Positions 31,663-43,078 are shown, counted from the first letter of the stretch. The stretch: DNA of 64,000 bases from Aureobasidium sp. EXF-3400 (GCA_024195585.1 SWBL01000059.1:117983-181982); one strand, 5' to 3'. Translations and numbers: made by a program. The notes: generated from the sequence alone by a model not told the origin.

Positions 31663-32922
31663 TTATTTAGCTGGTCTTAAACGCTCCCACATTTCGTATA
31701 TAGTCTGAAAGACACTTGTGGCCAGTTTGAGCGTTTCCTCGTCGACATTGCTTCCACCAAAGCGACGTTGGAATCTGTCGGGATGCCAATTGACACTCTC
31801 ATCTTTGAGGGTCTTGGTCCGAACATCTTCATTCTCCAGTGGTGCGTTTGAGAAGAAGTCTTCAACACTCTGTTTCGCAACGTCTTTGGCAGCAAGACTT
31901 TGGACAGGCCAAGGGATTGCTCTAAGAAGCTCATCATGCTGGAGTTGTGCAGAGTTGGTTTTGAGATGTTGCCATCTTTCTTGATAAGACGACCAGGCTT
32001 GTTGCCATTTCTTGGCTTCTTTCCGTTTGGCACCTCGAGCAAGGGCAGCATCCACGTCGGACATGAAGCTCTTGTCGCGTGGTGCATCTCGTGTGTCTGG
32101 CTTTGGTCGACGTGTACGTGTAGATCTCTTCTCATACCCCTTCTCTTCATTGCCAACCCATTCAAAGTCTTCTTCATACTCGTCGTCGCTGTCATGGTGT
32201 CTCTTCCTCGATCTTGCACTTTCAGCCTCTTCTTCACGCTCGGCGCGCGCTTGACGCTCTCTGAGCAATTCCGGATTCTTCTTCTCCCACATCTTCGCTT
32301 TGACGTATTCGACGTATTGGTCATCAGTCATTTGCTCGAGATGACCTTGATCGTCTTTGAGCGAAGGACGAGGATATGAATGGATGGACTCTCCATAGAC
32401 GCCCTCCCAGTATGCTGCGCCTTCATCGTCTGCCATAGCGTCGAACAGCGATTCTCGGAAGGCAAGGTCTGGATCTACAGGGCGAGCAGCATTGGGTTCG
32501 GGCTGAGGCGAGGCTGATATGGACGGGTCCAGGTATTCGGAGGTGCGCGGGCGAGAGAAGGGATGGGCAGCATAGTCTTGCACGTTGATCTTGTCGTGTT
32601 CATCGGTGTGCCTCGAGGAGTGTCTGTGCCTGTGCCTGTGTGATGAATGCTTGCTCTTTCGCTTGTCACTACCACTGCTCTTGCCGTCCTTGAAGCGAAA
32701 CCGCAGAGATGGCGGTGACCTAGATCTGCGTCTCTCACTGCCATCATATCTGGCCGTGTCCCTCTCTTCGCGCATGCGTGTTGAACGGCGGTGCGTCATA
32801 CGGTCATATTCGTCCAGGATGCGCTCGTGCTCGCGCTGCGTCTGTTCGTGCGATTGTCGGGCATAGTCATGATCGCGTATCTGATCTTTGATCTGATTGA
32901 TGCTGTCTTGGATGCTGGGCAT
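31663..32922 (-). CDS. NFKBIL1-like nuclear protein
   Basis: A single minus-strand exon encodes 419 residues from ATG 32920-32922. The N-terminus is helical and charged (SINQIKDQIRDHDYARQSHE), followed by an Arg/Ser/His-rich region (about 45-105) with KHSSHRHRHRHSSRHTDEHD. A long charged helix sits at about residues 205-330. The C-terminal VNWHPDRFQRRFGG, then ATSVFQTIYEMWERLR, is the conserved WHPDKF region of the NF-kappa-B-inhibitor-like 1 family. The SR/His-rich region suggests nuclear speckles or splicing association, as reported for animal homologues; in fungi this is inference. A J-domain reading (HPD) is less likely because the surrounding helices do not match. Confidence 0.7.
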   Translation of the reverse strand: MPSIQDSINQIKDQIRDHDYARQSHEQTQREHERILDEYDRMTHRRSTRMREERDTARYDGSERRRSRSPPSLRFRFKDGKSSGSDKRKSKHSSHRHRHRHSSRHTDEHDKINVQDYAAHPFSRPRTSEYLDPSISASPQPEPNAARPVDPDLAFRESLFDAMADDEGAAYWEGVYGESIHSYPRPSLKDDQGHLEQMTDDQYVEYVKAKMWEKKNPELLRERQARAEREEEAESARSRKRHHDSDDEYEEDFEWVGNEEKGYEKRSTRTRRPKPDTRDAPRDKSFMSDVDAALARGAKRKEAKKWQQAWSSYQERWQHLKTNSAQLQHDELLRAIPWPVQSLAAKDVAKQSVEDFFSNAPLENEDVRTKTLKDESVNWHPDRFQRRFGGSNVDEETLKLATSVFQTIYEMWERLRPAK

Positions 32923-33386
32923 CTCGAGTATTGTCCTGACGACGATACGCAAGAGTCTTGAAGAAGTTCCAAATGTGACGCCAAGTCAGAGATGCAGCCT
33001 GCGACCTCACCAAGCCGAGGCCACGAAGTCACTCAAGAAACCAACCTAACCTGATGAAACAGCCAACACTTGGTTGCATTGTCGAGACCGCATCTTGTAC
33101 TGCAGCCTGTCCGATATGTCAAACGCAGCTTCGCTCGCTTGACTAGCCTGCTGTCATTGTTAAAATCAGTCGAGCCTTAACCCGGCATCACTGTTTAAAC
33201 ATGGTTAAACTTGGATCATTACAGCATCGAAGATGGTTGAGTACCGAGTCACAGAAGCTAAGCAGGAGTTTTGGAGGAAAGTAATTGAAGAAATTTTGTT
33301 CATTCAGAAAGGTTCGTTATACTACATTAAAAGTAATCGTTCGTGACTGTTATCATGATCTAAGTGGGGTATCTGAGGCGAGCTGT
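32923..33386. other. Intergenic spacer
   Basis: Promoter side of the NFKBIL1-like gene and 3' region of the repeat-protein gene. It includes an AT-rich stretch with GTTTAAAC near 33193. No gene is seen. Confidence 0.45.
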
Positions 33387-34996
33387 TTACTTCATGAAGC
33401 CCTTCTTGCCGTCACCGTCAGAGTCCTTGAGAGGGTTGAGCTTGTCCAAAAGCGAGGCCTTCTTGTGCTCAGTACCGGTGGTACCAGTGGTGTTGTGGCC
33501 AGTGGCGTGCTCGCCCTCGCGAACGTCCTCACGGAGACGCTCACCAGTGGAGCCAGTCTGGCCAGTGGTGTGCGAGCCAGTCAAGCCGGAGCCAGTGTGC
33601 GAGCCAGTCAAGCCGGAGCCGGTGGTAGAGCCGTAGCCAGCACCAGTGCCGGAGCCAACAGCGCGCTCACCCTCGCGAACATCCTCACGGAGGCGCTCGC
33701 CAGTGGAGCCAGTCTGGCCGTAACCAGTCTGACCGGTAAGGCCGGAGCCAGTGTGAGAGCCGGTCAAGCCAGTGCCGGTGTGCGAGCCAGTAAGGCCGGA
33801 GCCAGTTGAACCGTAGCCGGTCTGGCCGTGGTTGCCAGAGTGAAGGGCACGCTCACCCTCGGCAACGAGGCCGGAGCCGGTGCTGCCAGTGTGCGATGAG
33901 CCGGTCAGACCGGTGCCAGTGTGCGAGCCGGTGAGGCCGGATCCAGTCTGACCGTAACCAGTCTGCGAGCCAGTGAGGCCGGAGCCGGTTGAGCCATAGC
34001 CAGTCTCGCCGTAACCAGTCTGACCGTGGGTACCGTGAGTGCCGGAGTGAAGAGCACGCTCGCCCTCAGCAACGAGGCCGGAGCCGGTGCTACCGGTGTG
34101 CGACGAGCCGGTAAGACCGGTGCCAGTGTGAGATGAGCCAGTGAGGCCAGTGCCGGTGTGAGATGAGCCGGTCAAGCCAGAGGCACCGCCAGCGTAGCCG
34201 GGAATGCCAGTGTCTCTACCGCTGGCGGGGTCGAGGAGCTCACCAGTGCGGGTGTTGTGGTTGTGGCTGAAATCGTGGCCGTGGTGGGCAGTGCCGTGGT
34301 GGAGCTGGTGACGCTCCTGGGGGTCAGAGCCAGTGAAGCCTGACTGAGAGCCGGTAAGACCGGAGCCAGTCTGGCCGTAACCAGTCTGCGAGCCAGTAAG
34401 GCCGGAGCCAGTTGAACCGTAGCCGGTCTGGCCGTGGTTACCAGAGTGGAGAGCACGCTCGCCCTCAGCAACGAGGCCGGAGCCGGTGCCAGTGTGCGAT
34501 GAGCCGGTGAGGCCCGAGCCGGTGTGAGATGAGCCAGTCAGACCGGAGTTGTTGTTACCGGTGAGGCCGCTGTCGTAGCCTGAACCACGGTGGGAGCCCT
34601 GCTCGACACCAGCGCGGGTGAGGTGGTCGCTGACACCATCGTGGCCAGTGCGACCGCCGGGAATGTCTGAGCCCTGCTGGCGCTTCTGACGGTCCATGTT
34701 CTCGACGCTACCACCGTTGAAGGCGTGCTCAGAGGTGTTGTCTGATGCAGGGTTGCGGTTGGAGCTGTGCTCAGCGGCGGTGGCATCGCTGTTCAGGCCC
34801 TTGGACTCGTTGGAGCCGAGCTTGACCTCGTGGCCGCCAGCTCCGGGCTCGTTGCCGTGGGGGTGAGCCTCACGGCGAGGGTCATGCTCGCCAAGGTCAC
34901 CGGGGAGATGGGCTGGAGATGGATTAGCTATGGATCCAATTGAGGCGTGAGAAGCTTTGGAGCTCTCGGACTTTACATACCAGGGACGTTCGACAT
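33387..34996 (-). CDS. Gly/Thr/Ser-rich tandem-repeat protein, likely stress-related and disordered
   Basis: Exons 34996-34981 and 34912-33387 on the minus strand encode 513 residues; the 68-nt intron has a GTATGT donor, a GCTAATC branch-like site and a CAG acceptor. The N-terminus (MSNVPAHLPGDLGEHDPRRE) is hydrophilic. From about residue 105 the protein is dominated by short units such as GLTGSHTGTGLTGSSHTG and QTGYGSTGSGLTG. Interspersed charged helices read VAEGERALHSG (three copies) and GERLREDVREGE (two copies). The C-terminus KKASLLDKLNPLKDSDGDGK resembles ends of fungal dehydrin- or LEA-like proteins. The lack of hydrophobic core predicts disorder. A desiccation or stress-protection role is inferred only. 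Confidence 0.75.
33510..34560 (-). repeat. Coding minisatellite array in the repeat-protein gene
   Basis: The array is built from 15-30 nt units encoding G-L-T-G-S-(S)-H-T-G variants. Larger blocks holding the EGERA motif recur around 33835, 34050 and 34440, and the GERLREDVREGE block recurs around 33500-33540 and 33655-33700. Near-identical codons between blocks suggest recent unequal exchange or slippage. Confidence 0.8.
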
Positions 34997-35978
34997 GATG
35001 TGTGGTTTGTATGTGGGTATAAGTTAAAGAGGGGTATAAAGTGGAAGTGTTGGTTTGGGTATCAAAGATGAGAGTTGTTCAAAGAAGATGGTATGGGAAG
35101 AAAAGTGTCTGTTGGAGGGAATTGGGCGAGGTATTTGTACACATGTGGTGCGAGAGCTGTCGCTCGATGAGGTGATGTAGCTACCCCACCAACGCGTCAT
35201 TGGAAGGAGCAGCCCAAACACTCAAACAGGCCGCCCCGCATCCCAGCTTTTTTTGGCTGTCATTAGTGGGCTGCACTTTCATCATATCGTCCTTCTTTGC
35301 CCTTCCATGAGCGTTTCCTTGATTTTATCAGAGTGATAATCTTAGCTATCCCAGCTGTGATCGTAGAAACGCGCAGAGTCGTATCATTGGAGCCCTGGAA
35401 ACCTGGCAGAAGAGTTCTTAACGCAGAAATAGATAGGCAGAGCCTCGTCAGAGCACGCCTCGGTTCCGACTCCCGAGGGTCTGGCCTTCCAGGTTTCTGA
35501 GTTCTCGTGCTTCCATGTCATTCTTTTTTCCCTGCTTGCACCAATGAACCGACGTCAATCTTCACTAGCTCCGTTCCTCCCTGCCACGCAAGCCTCAATT
35601 TCGTCTTGTCAAGCCACTTTGTCGTGCTGCGGCGTGCACCTGTCAAGCCACTTCGTCTTCACTCGAGGTCGCTTCTGTCATCCCTCCTCCAACCAAACGG
35701 CCACGAACCTTGCTCAATCACGAAACTCACATGACACTGCAAAATCATGCTTAAACCAAGTTTATCTTGGCTGGTCTTGTTCCCGTATAACAAAAGTCAA
35801 AACAGCTTGTAACGTGCATGCTCGATTGGTCAACCTGTCTCTTCAACAGCTACAACATGCACTGGTCGTTCAGCATAACAACACTATCGCGATTGTGTAA
35901 AAGAGGCAGACTTTCACGCCGTTCATAAAACATTAGAAGATGAGCAACAAAGGAAATAATCAAAGCCACTTCACGAGA
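34997..35978. other. Spacer upstream of the repeat-protein gene
   Basis: This 982-bp noncoding region should carry the repeat-protein promoter on the left and the 3' end of the 7TM gene on the right. Open frames inside are short and uneven. No RNA gene is seen. Confidence 0.45.
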
Positions 35979-37423
35979 TCATCGGCCAGCCAGACGTTCC
36001 ATGGCTTGACCTTGAACGAGACCAACCAAACACGCATGTATCATCGGCGTCTCGTTCTTTTCGTAGCTGATTTCCACCTCGACCGTGCGGATGACCTGTG
36101 ACATGTCTTGTTGTGCCACGAAGCCATCGCTTTGTGGAGAACTCAGAGCAACAACTCCCACGCCAGCTCCTGTCTTGCTTTCTTCATCGTCCATTCCAGA
36201 GGTGTGTATGCTACGGAGTGAGATTGTGTCATCCCAAGGCTCTTTGACTTCACGAGTTTTCGTGAACAGATGGCGGGCCTCCTGGGCAAGGGGTCGTAGA
36301 AGAGGCAGTGATGTGACTGTGAGCACGACATTGAGTTCGACCGAAACCCATGTAACGAATGGTGTAAGTTCATCTGAGTGGTTCGTCAGACTCGGTTCAA
36401 CTTGTTGATGAACAATCACGCTTGTAGACTTACAAGTATAGTCGCCAACATCGTTGAGTTTGTGTGCAGCAACTGTTCTCACAAGGGCTGCAACCATGGC
36501 TCTGTGTTCAAGTCTCGTCAGTTTCATGCTCCTTGTACAAGATTCTGTGAGCGTCTTACATGATACTCAGACAGAGTAAGGAACCGACGCCAATCTTGTT
36601 CCCAGTCGCCAATTTGGTGTGCTTGATCAAGAGTGCAGGCTGAACGGTCAGGAAGAAGTCGGTCAGGGTATTGAATGCTGCATTCATCAGTACTGCTTAT
36701 GGTTGAAAGCTCGGTCTCAGTTCAACTCACCACCAGCGAAGTAGGCATAGTTCGTCTGAATCTTGATGTCCAGGCAATAGTTGAAGTAATTTCCAAGATG
36801 GAGGAGAAACATGTCTTCGAGGTGAGTTCCGCAGGTGCTTAAGAGAAGGACAGAAGCCAGAACGTTGACAATGATTTGAAGAACGATGAAAGTCCAGATA
36901 GGCCATTTCTTGGTCCGAGGATCTGTTTTGGCGACGCAAAGAAGAAAGGCACAGAAAGATAGTCTTCCGAACATAGGACAGAAGTAACTCCAGACCAGAG
37001 AGATGAAGCCGTACTTGAGAGCGAGATACCTCTCATCAGGTTTTAGGTAATATACATGACGGCCAAGGCCATTGGCGAACGAGACTTGCAGAAAGATAGC
37101 GTGAGTCCAAGCGAGTAGCTAGAGATTTGGTTATTACATGAATCAGAATCCGAGCACACCATCTGACTTACTAGGGCGAAAGCCATGAGTCCATCATCAA
37201 GGTAGAGTCGACGAGTTGTTCGAAATTTGATTGCCAGTCTGGTGGTGACCACGAGCGTGGACATCCCAAGCAAGACCCATACTATCCTGACCACTGGTCC
37301 AGATAGATCAATATCTGCTGTCTCATCTCTGGCGATAGAAAAGATACGGTCGAGTAGAGCAGTTTGTTGAGTCTCGTTCAACTTCAAAATCAGCGCCTTG
37401 AGGTCCCCCACACCTTCGTACAT
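35979..37423 (-). CDS. Fungal 7TM rhodopsin-domain (PTH11-like) membrane protein
   Basis: Five exons on the minus strand, 37423-37172, 37118-36731, 36677-36560, 36501-36434 and 36373-35979, encode 406 residues, and all four joins close in phase. Seven membrane segments can be read in order, including IVWVLLGMSTLVVTTRLAI, YLDDGLMAFALLLAWTHAIF, FGRLSFCAFLLCV, IWTFIVLQIIVNVLASVLLL, NTLTDFFLTVQPALLI and VGSLLCLSIIAMVAALVRTV. The R-LYLDD-G motif after TM2 and D-FFLTVQPALL in TM5 are typical of the fungal rhodopsin-domain (SAT4-related) family. The cytoplasmic tail is Glu/Ser-rich. Some relatives are surface receptors related to PTH11, but ligands are unknown. There is no CFEM domain. Confidence 0.8.
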
Positions 37424-38916
37424 TTTGACACTCCTCTTCAAGAGTGAACTGGGGGTCTCGCCCTTATATTAGACTAGAAAGGCTCCGTCCATGCACAAGC
37501 CCATCAACTACCATCTCCATGTGCCTCTAGTGGATGCAGCGCACTAACCAATCGATCGACAACGAGAAGCGAAAGGAAGGTTCATGCTCAAGCAACCCGT
37601 CTGGCGTCTGGCGGGAGTGCCCATTGCTGTCTTGCCCAACACCATCTTTGCTCAGAGCGGCAAGGCTAAGATGTTGGTGTTGAGATGACTCGCGACAGAA
37701 CACTATGAATCGTGGCCACCATCTGCGGCAGCGTTGTGGGTATATTGCGATCTAGCGGCAACGAGATCCAGAATATTGTGGCTTCCAGCTAGTCGCACAC
37801 ATGGCTAGGCTCTGTCTTTTTCGGACATTTGTAAAACAAGCATTCGCTCACAGTCGTTGGTAGTATCAGACTCTTATAGTTGCTTTTGGTGAAACTGCAT
37901 CCTCCTGGCTGAAAGGGGATCTCGTCCATACTGACATGGCCCGGCCGACTCGCACGCTTGATGGACTCTCGAGGCTGTCCGGACTCTGTACGATCAGATT
38001 CTGGGTCTGCCTGTGCAAGATGTGAGCAAGGAAGCATATTAAATTTCCTCTGCATCTAGGGCACAGTTTGATATCATGTCACGCGGCGTCGTGGTAGCGA
38101 ATGCACCCTTGTATCGATATTAAAGCACAAAAGATGCAGCAAGACCCATGCGGAGTTCGAAGCCGGATGTGGCCCGCCTGACTTGAGATTCGGAAAGGGC
38201 ACCATCAAAACCGTCAGTTGGAGATCTCCCGAGAATGTTCAGTTGACAAGACATTCACGAGTCGCCTTGAGGGATAAAAGAGCGATAGGATGAATGTCCA
38301 TCGCGCAATCATAGCCAAACGGTTCATTTGGAATCGCCTGGGCAAGATGGTGAGGTACGAAAGTGGACACTGGACACAATTCCCGTTTGAAGTGATGGCA
38401 GCGAGACCAGAATTCGAAAGGCGTGTCTCACGCTCACACAGACTACAGATCGTTGTCACCCCCGCCCGTTCTCGCCCGGCCGGCAGTCACGACCCACGAC
38501 TCGCAATTTGAGAAGTAGGTGATTCATGGCAAGGTGTTTTGTGGCAACCATCATGACTCTTGTCGTATCTTGAAGATCCTGCTCTGCTCAAAGAGAATGA
38601 ATGAGCACCTACGGACCGATCTGAACAAAATCCTTCGCGATTGCATGTTTCGTTGGAGCAGCACACCGCAAACTCGCCATCTGTCGCGTTTCGGATTGGG
38701 CAACAACCGTATCGACATGCCCTCACTTGAGGCCTGACTGGTAATATATGTAAGGGCAAATCAAATTGATATCTGTCAAGAGGCTCAAAGCCCTACTCGG
38801 CACGGATGGCGCCAGGCACCTGATCTTGGGGAAGAATATATTGCGATTAATTAATTTATATGAGCCTCGTATCTCGATTATGGTAGCTTATGTTAACTTC
38901 AATCTATAGATGCCGA
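37424..38916. other. Gene-poor region of about 1.5 kb
   Basis: No supported gene on either strand; open frames are short and lack family character. AT-rich patches occur near 38840-38885. This is the largest empty stretch in the window and may hold the promoter of the 7TM gene plus 3' sequence of the secreted-protein gene. Confidence 0.45.
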
Positions 38917-40107
38917 TTACCAGCCGTGGCCATGAACGGAGGATTGTCCGCTGGCTGAGAAATAGCCACATCCACCATTGCTTAGGGCATATGTTCCAAA
39001 GGGCTGCTTGTTGGTGGCAAGGGTATACTGCATAGAGTTTGCAGATTGAGCAGGGCAAGTGTCGGCGTAGTAGATGAGGCAACGACCGCCGAGAGGAAGC
39101 AAGGCCTGGTAAGCGGATCCAACACAGTTGGTGGACTGTTGACATTGCTCACAGCACTGCTGAGCAGAGCCTGCAACAGTGGTCTTGTACTTGGCCTTGC
39201 CGGAGACGGAAGCAACAGAGTTGAGCACGTTGTTTGTCTGGCATGCAGCGTAGGCCTTGATGGTAGACGTGACCTCGGCAGTCACGAACTTGTTCGTGTA
39301 GACATTGTAACCCTTGGTCACAGTCGTCCAAGCGGTGGTGTAGGCGGTCTTGCCCTGACCAAACTTGGGCTGGACCTTGGCGGTGACTGTCGCGCTGACT
39401 GTAGCGGTCACAGTAGCTTGTGCAAGTGTGCTGGTCTGTGTAGTTCCAGTGATGGTGGTATCAATGGTTTTCTGGACGAGGATGCTCTTCAAGCAGTGAA
39501 CAGCATGGGCGAACTGCTTGAGATTCTTGAGGTTTCTTCCCTCCAGGTCGGCGGAACCATCCATACCGCCGGAGACACCCAGTGCAGCAGCACCAGAAGC
39601 CATAGCAGTCATGTTGAAGTTGGCACCAGCAGAGCCAGAAGCAGTAGGCACAGCATGCGACTGCGAAAGGCTAGAGCTGGCCTTCGAGGCAACAGCTGAA
39701 GAGCTGCCCATCGACTGTGCATTGATGGGTGTGAAGCCAGAGGGAACAGGCACTGTGGTGTACACGCTGGACACATGTGTTTGCGTGTAGGTGTTCACAA
39801 TCGTCGAGGTTGGAACCAGCTCGGTGTGTGTCAAGTAGACTACCACGGTAGACACAACAGTGTCCGTCTGGTGGAAGGTCTGAGTCCAGGTCTTTGTGAA
39901 AGCATGAGGGGTCAGGAGATGTTGGGGATGGAAAGTATGCTTGACAATGACATCAGGTTGTTGAACAGTTGTAGTGGACGAGGACGTCGACACTGTTTTG
40001 ACAGATGTAGTAGCACTCTCGGTCACACATGACTCGAAGGCGCTCCAGTTGACAGCACCAAGTGCAAGAGAGAAGAGAGGGAAGGCAGCGAAAGCGGTGG
40101 ACCTCAT
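38917..40107 (-). CDS. Secreted Ser/Thr-rich protein with PAN/apple-like Cys region
   Basis: A single minus-strand exon encodes 396 residues from ATG 40105-40107. Residues 1-18 form a signal peptide (MRSTAFAAFPLFSLALGAV). A long Ser/Thr/Val-rich stalk follows, probably O-glycosylated (VKTVSTSSSTTTVQQP, HTFHPQHLLTPHAFTKTWTQ). The C-terminal region, about residues 285-385, has six or more cysteines: YAACQTN, SAQQCCEQCQQSTNCVGSAY, GGRCLIYYADTCPAQSA and SNGGCGYF. This CCEQCQ...NCVGSAY pattern is PAN/apple-like, as in fungal cell-surface proteins. It lacks an obvious GPI signal. A cell wall or extracellular location is inferred. Confidence 0.75.
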   Translation of the reverse strand: MRSTAFAAFPLFSLALGAVNWSAFESCVTESATTSVKTVSTSSSTTTVQQPDVIVKHTFHPQHLLTPHAFTKTWTQTFHQTDTVVSTVVVYLTHTELVPTSTIVNTYTQTHVSSVYTTVPVPSGFTPINAQSMGSSSAVASKASSSLSQSHAVPTASGSAGANFNMTAMASGAAALGVSGGMDGSADLEGRNLKNLKQFAHAVHCLKSILVQKTIDTTITGTTQTSTLAQATVTATVSATVTAKVQPKFGQGKTAYTTAWTTVTKGYNVYTNKFVTAEVTSTIKAYAACQTNNVLNSVASVSGKAKYKTTVAGSAQQCCEQCQQSTNCVGSAYQALLPLGGRCLIYYADTCPAQSANSMQYTLATNKQPFGTYALSNGGCGYFSASGQSSVHGHGW

Positions 40108-40933
40108 TTTGAAGAACGGGAAGAGGAGCAGAAGATAGAAGCTGGATAGGAGATGAGCAGCAAATTGAGGAGGCAAGGAATCTTCCTTTATACCTACTAG
40201 TCGTTCGAAGCTACGCAAGTAAATACCTTACTGCCGCACAAAAGTACTTGTGGCAAGGCCAGCGGCAGATGAAGTCAATCCGAATGTGTCCTTACTATCG
40301 AGTTCGAGGTACATTTGTTTCACTTCTCTCTGGGAGAACCTGGAGATTAATGCTCTAGAGTTCGGAAAAAGTAGTCGATAGAAAAACGTTGTAACTGCCG
40401 ATGGGTTTATGTACCGAAAAGATGTGTTATGCAGCATCACGAGAAACTTCAGACCAGACCAGTCAAGAGAAATATGTGGCGTCGATATTATGACGACCTA
40501 AGGGTGTTCACACGTCGATATCCTCCAGGCGGAAGTGTCAGATAGATGGCACAGTCATGTCCGGACTCCAAGCATCTATTGTTTTGATGGCCGTTGGAAA
40601 CAAGCATCGCCGTTGTCAGCCCCAGAAGCTTGAAATCGATAACCACGTTCTCCCAACATTTGGCCATGACAAAGAGCATGTCGGTATATCAACACTCGGT
40701 CGAGTTGCGAGGAGAAGCTTCCGGACGAAAGGCTACCTTGTTAGGAGTGACAGGAAAAATGTACAAAAAAAAATCGAGATAATCGTTTAGCATGTCCTAT
40801 TCTGAATTAGGACGAAGCCCTTTCCTTTGCTCGTCAGTGGAAAAAGAAAATGGGTATCATGTGTAAGCATCAAGTGAACGCCTCCCCCAATGAGCCTTAG
40901 AACGCCAACCCCCCAATCATGATAATGCACTGC
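40108..40933. other. Spacer between SGF73 and the secreted-protein gene
   Basis: Apart from the TATA box near 40190, no gene or RNA is evident. A short poly-A run (CAAAAAAAAAT) occurs at about 40765-40775. Confidence 0.45.
40187..40192 (-). promoter_or_regulatory. TATA box of the secreted-protein gene
   Basis: On the minus strand the sequence reads GGTATAAAGG, with TATAAA 80 bp upstream of the start codon at 40107, a typical spacing for regulated fungal genes. Confidence 0.6.
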
Positions 40934-42271
40934 TCAAGTAACAGCACTCGTCTTGCGAGAGTGTGTTCCGGCCATGGTTCGTTGCACGCCGCTCATTCTT
41001 CTGTCGTTGTTGTCTGATGGTGGGTTCATGGCATCCAAGCCGTTCATGAGGTTGTTGTTGTTGTTCTCTTCGTCGGGCGGGGGACCGGTGCGGAAGAGGC
41101 CAGCCCCCTTTCCTCCCAGTGCACTACTCATCATCTCCCTGATGCGTACGTATTGGTATTTGCGTTTGAGGGGTATGGGCTGAGATTGCCAGAGTGGGCG
41201 TGGTTGGGAACGAGCGATGGCAGCTAGAACAAGGTCCTTCTCTTCGTCGGAGTCGATGGGACCGGTGTGGGCGAACTCATCGTCTTGGAACGGCTGCTGG
41301 GCCTCGAGAGCTTGTTCTTGAGTGAATGTTAGCAACACGTTGTTGTTGAGTGATGAGTAAATACGTACTCTGTAGCTTTGCCTGGTTCTTGCGCTGATAC
41401 TCGGCCAGCAGCTTGTCGTAAGGGGCGCTTCTGCCTGGCACAGCGCGCTTTGCACCCATGCTATGACTCTTGCAGGTCAGACTACGCGCGCACTGAGCGC
41501 CGTTGGCCAGAGGGACACCACACTGCTTCTCGACGTCGACGGGAGCCTTTGGTCGAGGGGCTTTGGCCTTGGGCTCGTCCTTCTTTTTCTTCTTCTTTGC
41601 GCCTTCGGTTGAGTCTTCGGCCTTACGCTTCTTGCCCGAGGTGCCGTCGTTCTTGCCGGCCGTCTTGGAACCCATGGTTGTGTCTTCTTCTTCGGACTCG
41701 CTGTCGGCGTTGTCTCGTTCGGCTCTGCGTGCGGCTGCGTCGCGAGCGTCCTTGGCTTCTTTCTTCTTCCGCTGCTTCTCCTGCTTCTTCTGAATGCACT
41801 CCTCGATATGCGCCTTGGCTTTGTGCCTTAGGACCGGTCGTTTACAGTGGTTGCAGCGCACAATGTCAGCGTCGTCCTGCATAGGGTGACCGGTAACGAA
41901 AGCCCGGGCGACATCCATGGGCACGCGACTGACAACTCCGCTCGTGTCCTTGTCTAGACCTGATGCGACGCAGCGTCAGCTTCAAATACACAGCACGACA
42001 CGGAGAGCGACGACTCACCTCCCACCACGTCCGAGTCCCAGTTGCCAGGCTTCGACGCCTTGGGCAGCCTCTTGACAACCTCATCTTTCAGCTTGAGCAA
42101 CTGCTTCTTGTCATTCGAGCCGAGAGCATCGTCGACACGAGAACGCGACGCAAAGTTGAATGTCTTTGGCTTCCCAGCGGCCGGCGCTTTGGACGAGAGT
42201 TAGCTGTCGAGTGCATCGAGCCATGTGCGGTATGAGCGCTCACCCTTGCGACCCGTGCCATTTGGCGCCAT
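40934..42271 (-). CDS. SGF73: SGF73/ataxin-7-like SAGA subunit with SCA7 domain
   Basis: Four minus-strand exons, 42271-42244, 42186-42019, 41959-41369 and 41316-40934, encode 389 residues, in phase throughout. A first zinc finger at residues 101-120 has pattern C-x2-C-x11-H-x3-C (RCNHCKRPVLRHKAKAHIEE). A Lys-rich stretch follows (GAKKKKKKDEPKAKAPRPK). The SCA7 domain (about 206-260) contains EKQCGVPLANGAQCARSLTC, KSHSMGAKRAVPGRS and PYDKLLAEYQRKNQAKLQ, with C212, C222, C228 and H231 as zinc ligands. In yeast Sgf73 anchors the UBP8 deubiquitinase module to SAGA and acts in H2B deubiquitination. Nuclear location follows from the family. The C-terminus is Asn- and Ser-rich. Confidence 0.92.
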
Positions 42272-42756
42272 ACTGCTAATCACAGAGTCTCTAACACTCT
42301 TTCAAACCATCGGGCGCTGTCATACACCAACTGCCTGCCTTGACTGTGCACTCTACAGCAATGACCTATTACGCCAAGATACGTCGTCGAGGGAGTCTCC
42401 GCCTCCACCATTGGGGAAAGGTTGAGCCCTTGCCGACATCCTGCCGATCCAGGAACACCGACATGGCAAGCGGTATCACCCTGTCAGCATAATTCACAAG
42501 ACACAGTATGCTTGTACATGTCTCGAGAAAGGCCATCTCCCAATCAAGCTACTCTGGGACTGCTGAACTATATGTATGGTAACTCTTGGTGGGATATGAT
42601 CTGTTCCTGTTGTTGCTGTGGCCTGTCGTACACAATCATGACATTCAGCACGAAATCCATGCGGATTCGTACAAAGATTATACGCTCGTAGCATTTGTTT
42701 TACCACCAACTTAAAAAGGACATGTCCTCATCCATCTGCGTGATAGAGCCAGCATT
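42272..42756. other. Intergenic spacer
   Basis: Between the SGF73 start and the stop of the first small membrane protein. No gene or RNA seen. Confidence 0.45.
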
Positions 42757-43078
42757 CTAGACCTCTCGTTTCTCCTGTCCTGGATCTTCGCTTGACCACG
42801 TCCCTCCTTGGGTGTGAAATGGTGGTGCCTTGGAGTGGTTCTGCAGGCCTTTCATGAAGGCTTTGGCGGCCGGTCCCAGGTCCACTTTCAGTACATCAAC
42901 AACGAGCACCCTTAGTCCGCACATCGCTATGTAGAAAGCGAGGCACTTGATTAGAGTTGCAATCGCATGTACCAGGTTTGGCATTTCAGCCAGGGTATTG
43001 GTATCATCTAAGAATGCCTGCGTGCCATGTGAGAATTTGTCGGCTCATTGCATCGGCTAAATGACTTCAACTCACCAT
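42757..43078 (-). CDS. Tiny membrane protein A of a tandem pair, start-codon-only first exon (87 aa)
   Basis: Exon 1 is the ATG alone (43078-43076), followed by a 58-nt intron (43075-43018; GTGAGT donor, ACGCAG acceptor) and exon 2 at 43017-42757. The protein begins MAFLDDTNTLAEMPNLVHAI and has one clear hydrophobic segment, IKCLAFYIAMCGLRVLVVDV, near residues 26-46, then a hydrophilic tail ending GQEKREV. If the intron is not used, an internal ATG at MPNLVH gives 75 residues. Its neighbour at 43244 has the same exon plan, similar hydrophobic spacing and a basic tail, so the two look like diverged tandem paralogues. I know no family or function. Confidence 0.5.

Noticed and set aside
31663..31740. 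HPD in the NFKBIL1-like protein read as a J-domain
   Set aside because: The surrounding helices (VNWHPDRFQRRFGG then a short C-terminal helix) match the NFKBIL1 C-terminus; there is no J-domain helix I/II before it.
38214..38737. Short open frames on both strands in the 1.5-kb gene-poor region
   Set aside because: Lengths under 92 codons, no similarity to each other or to known families, and opposite-strand frames equally long.
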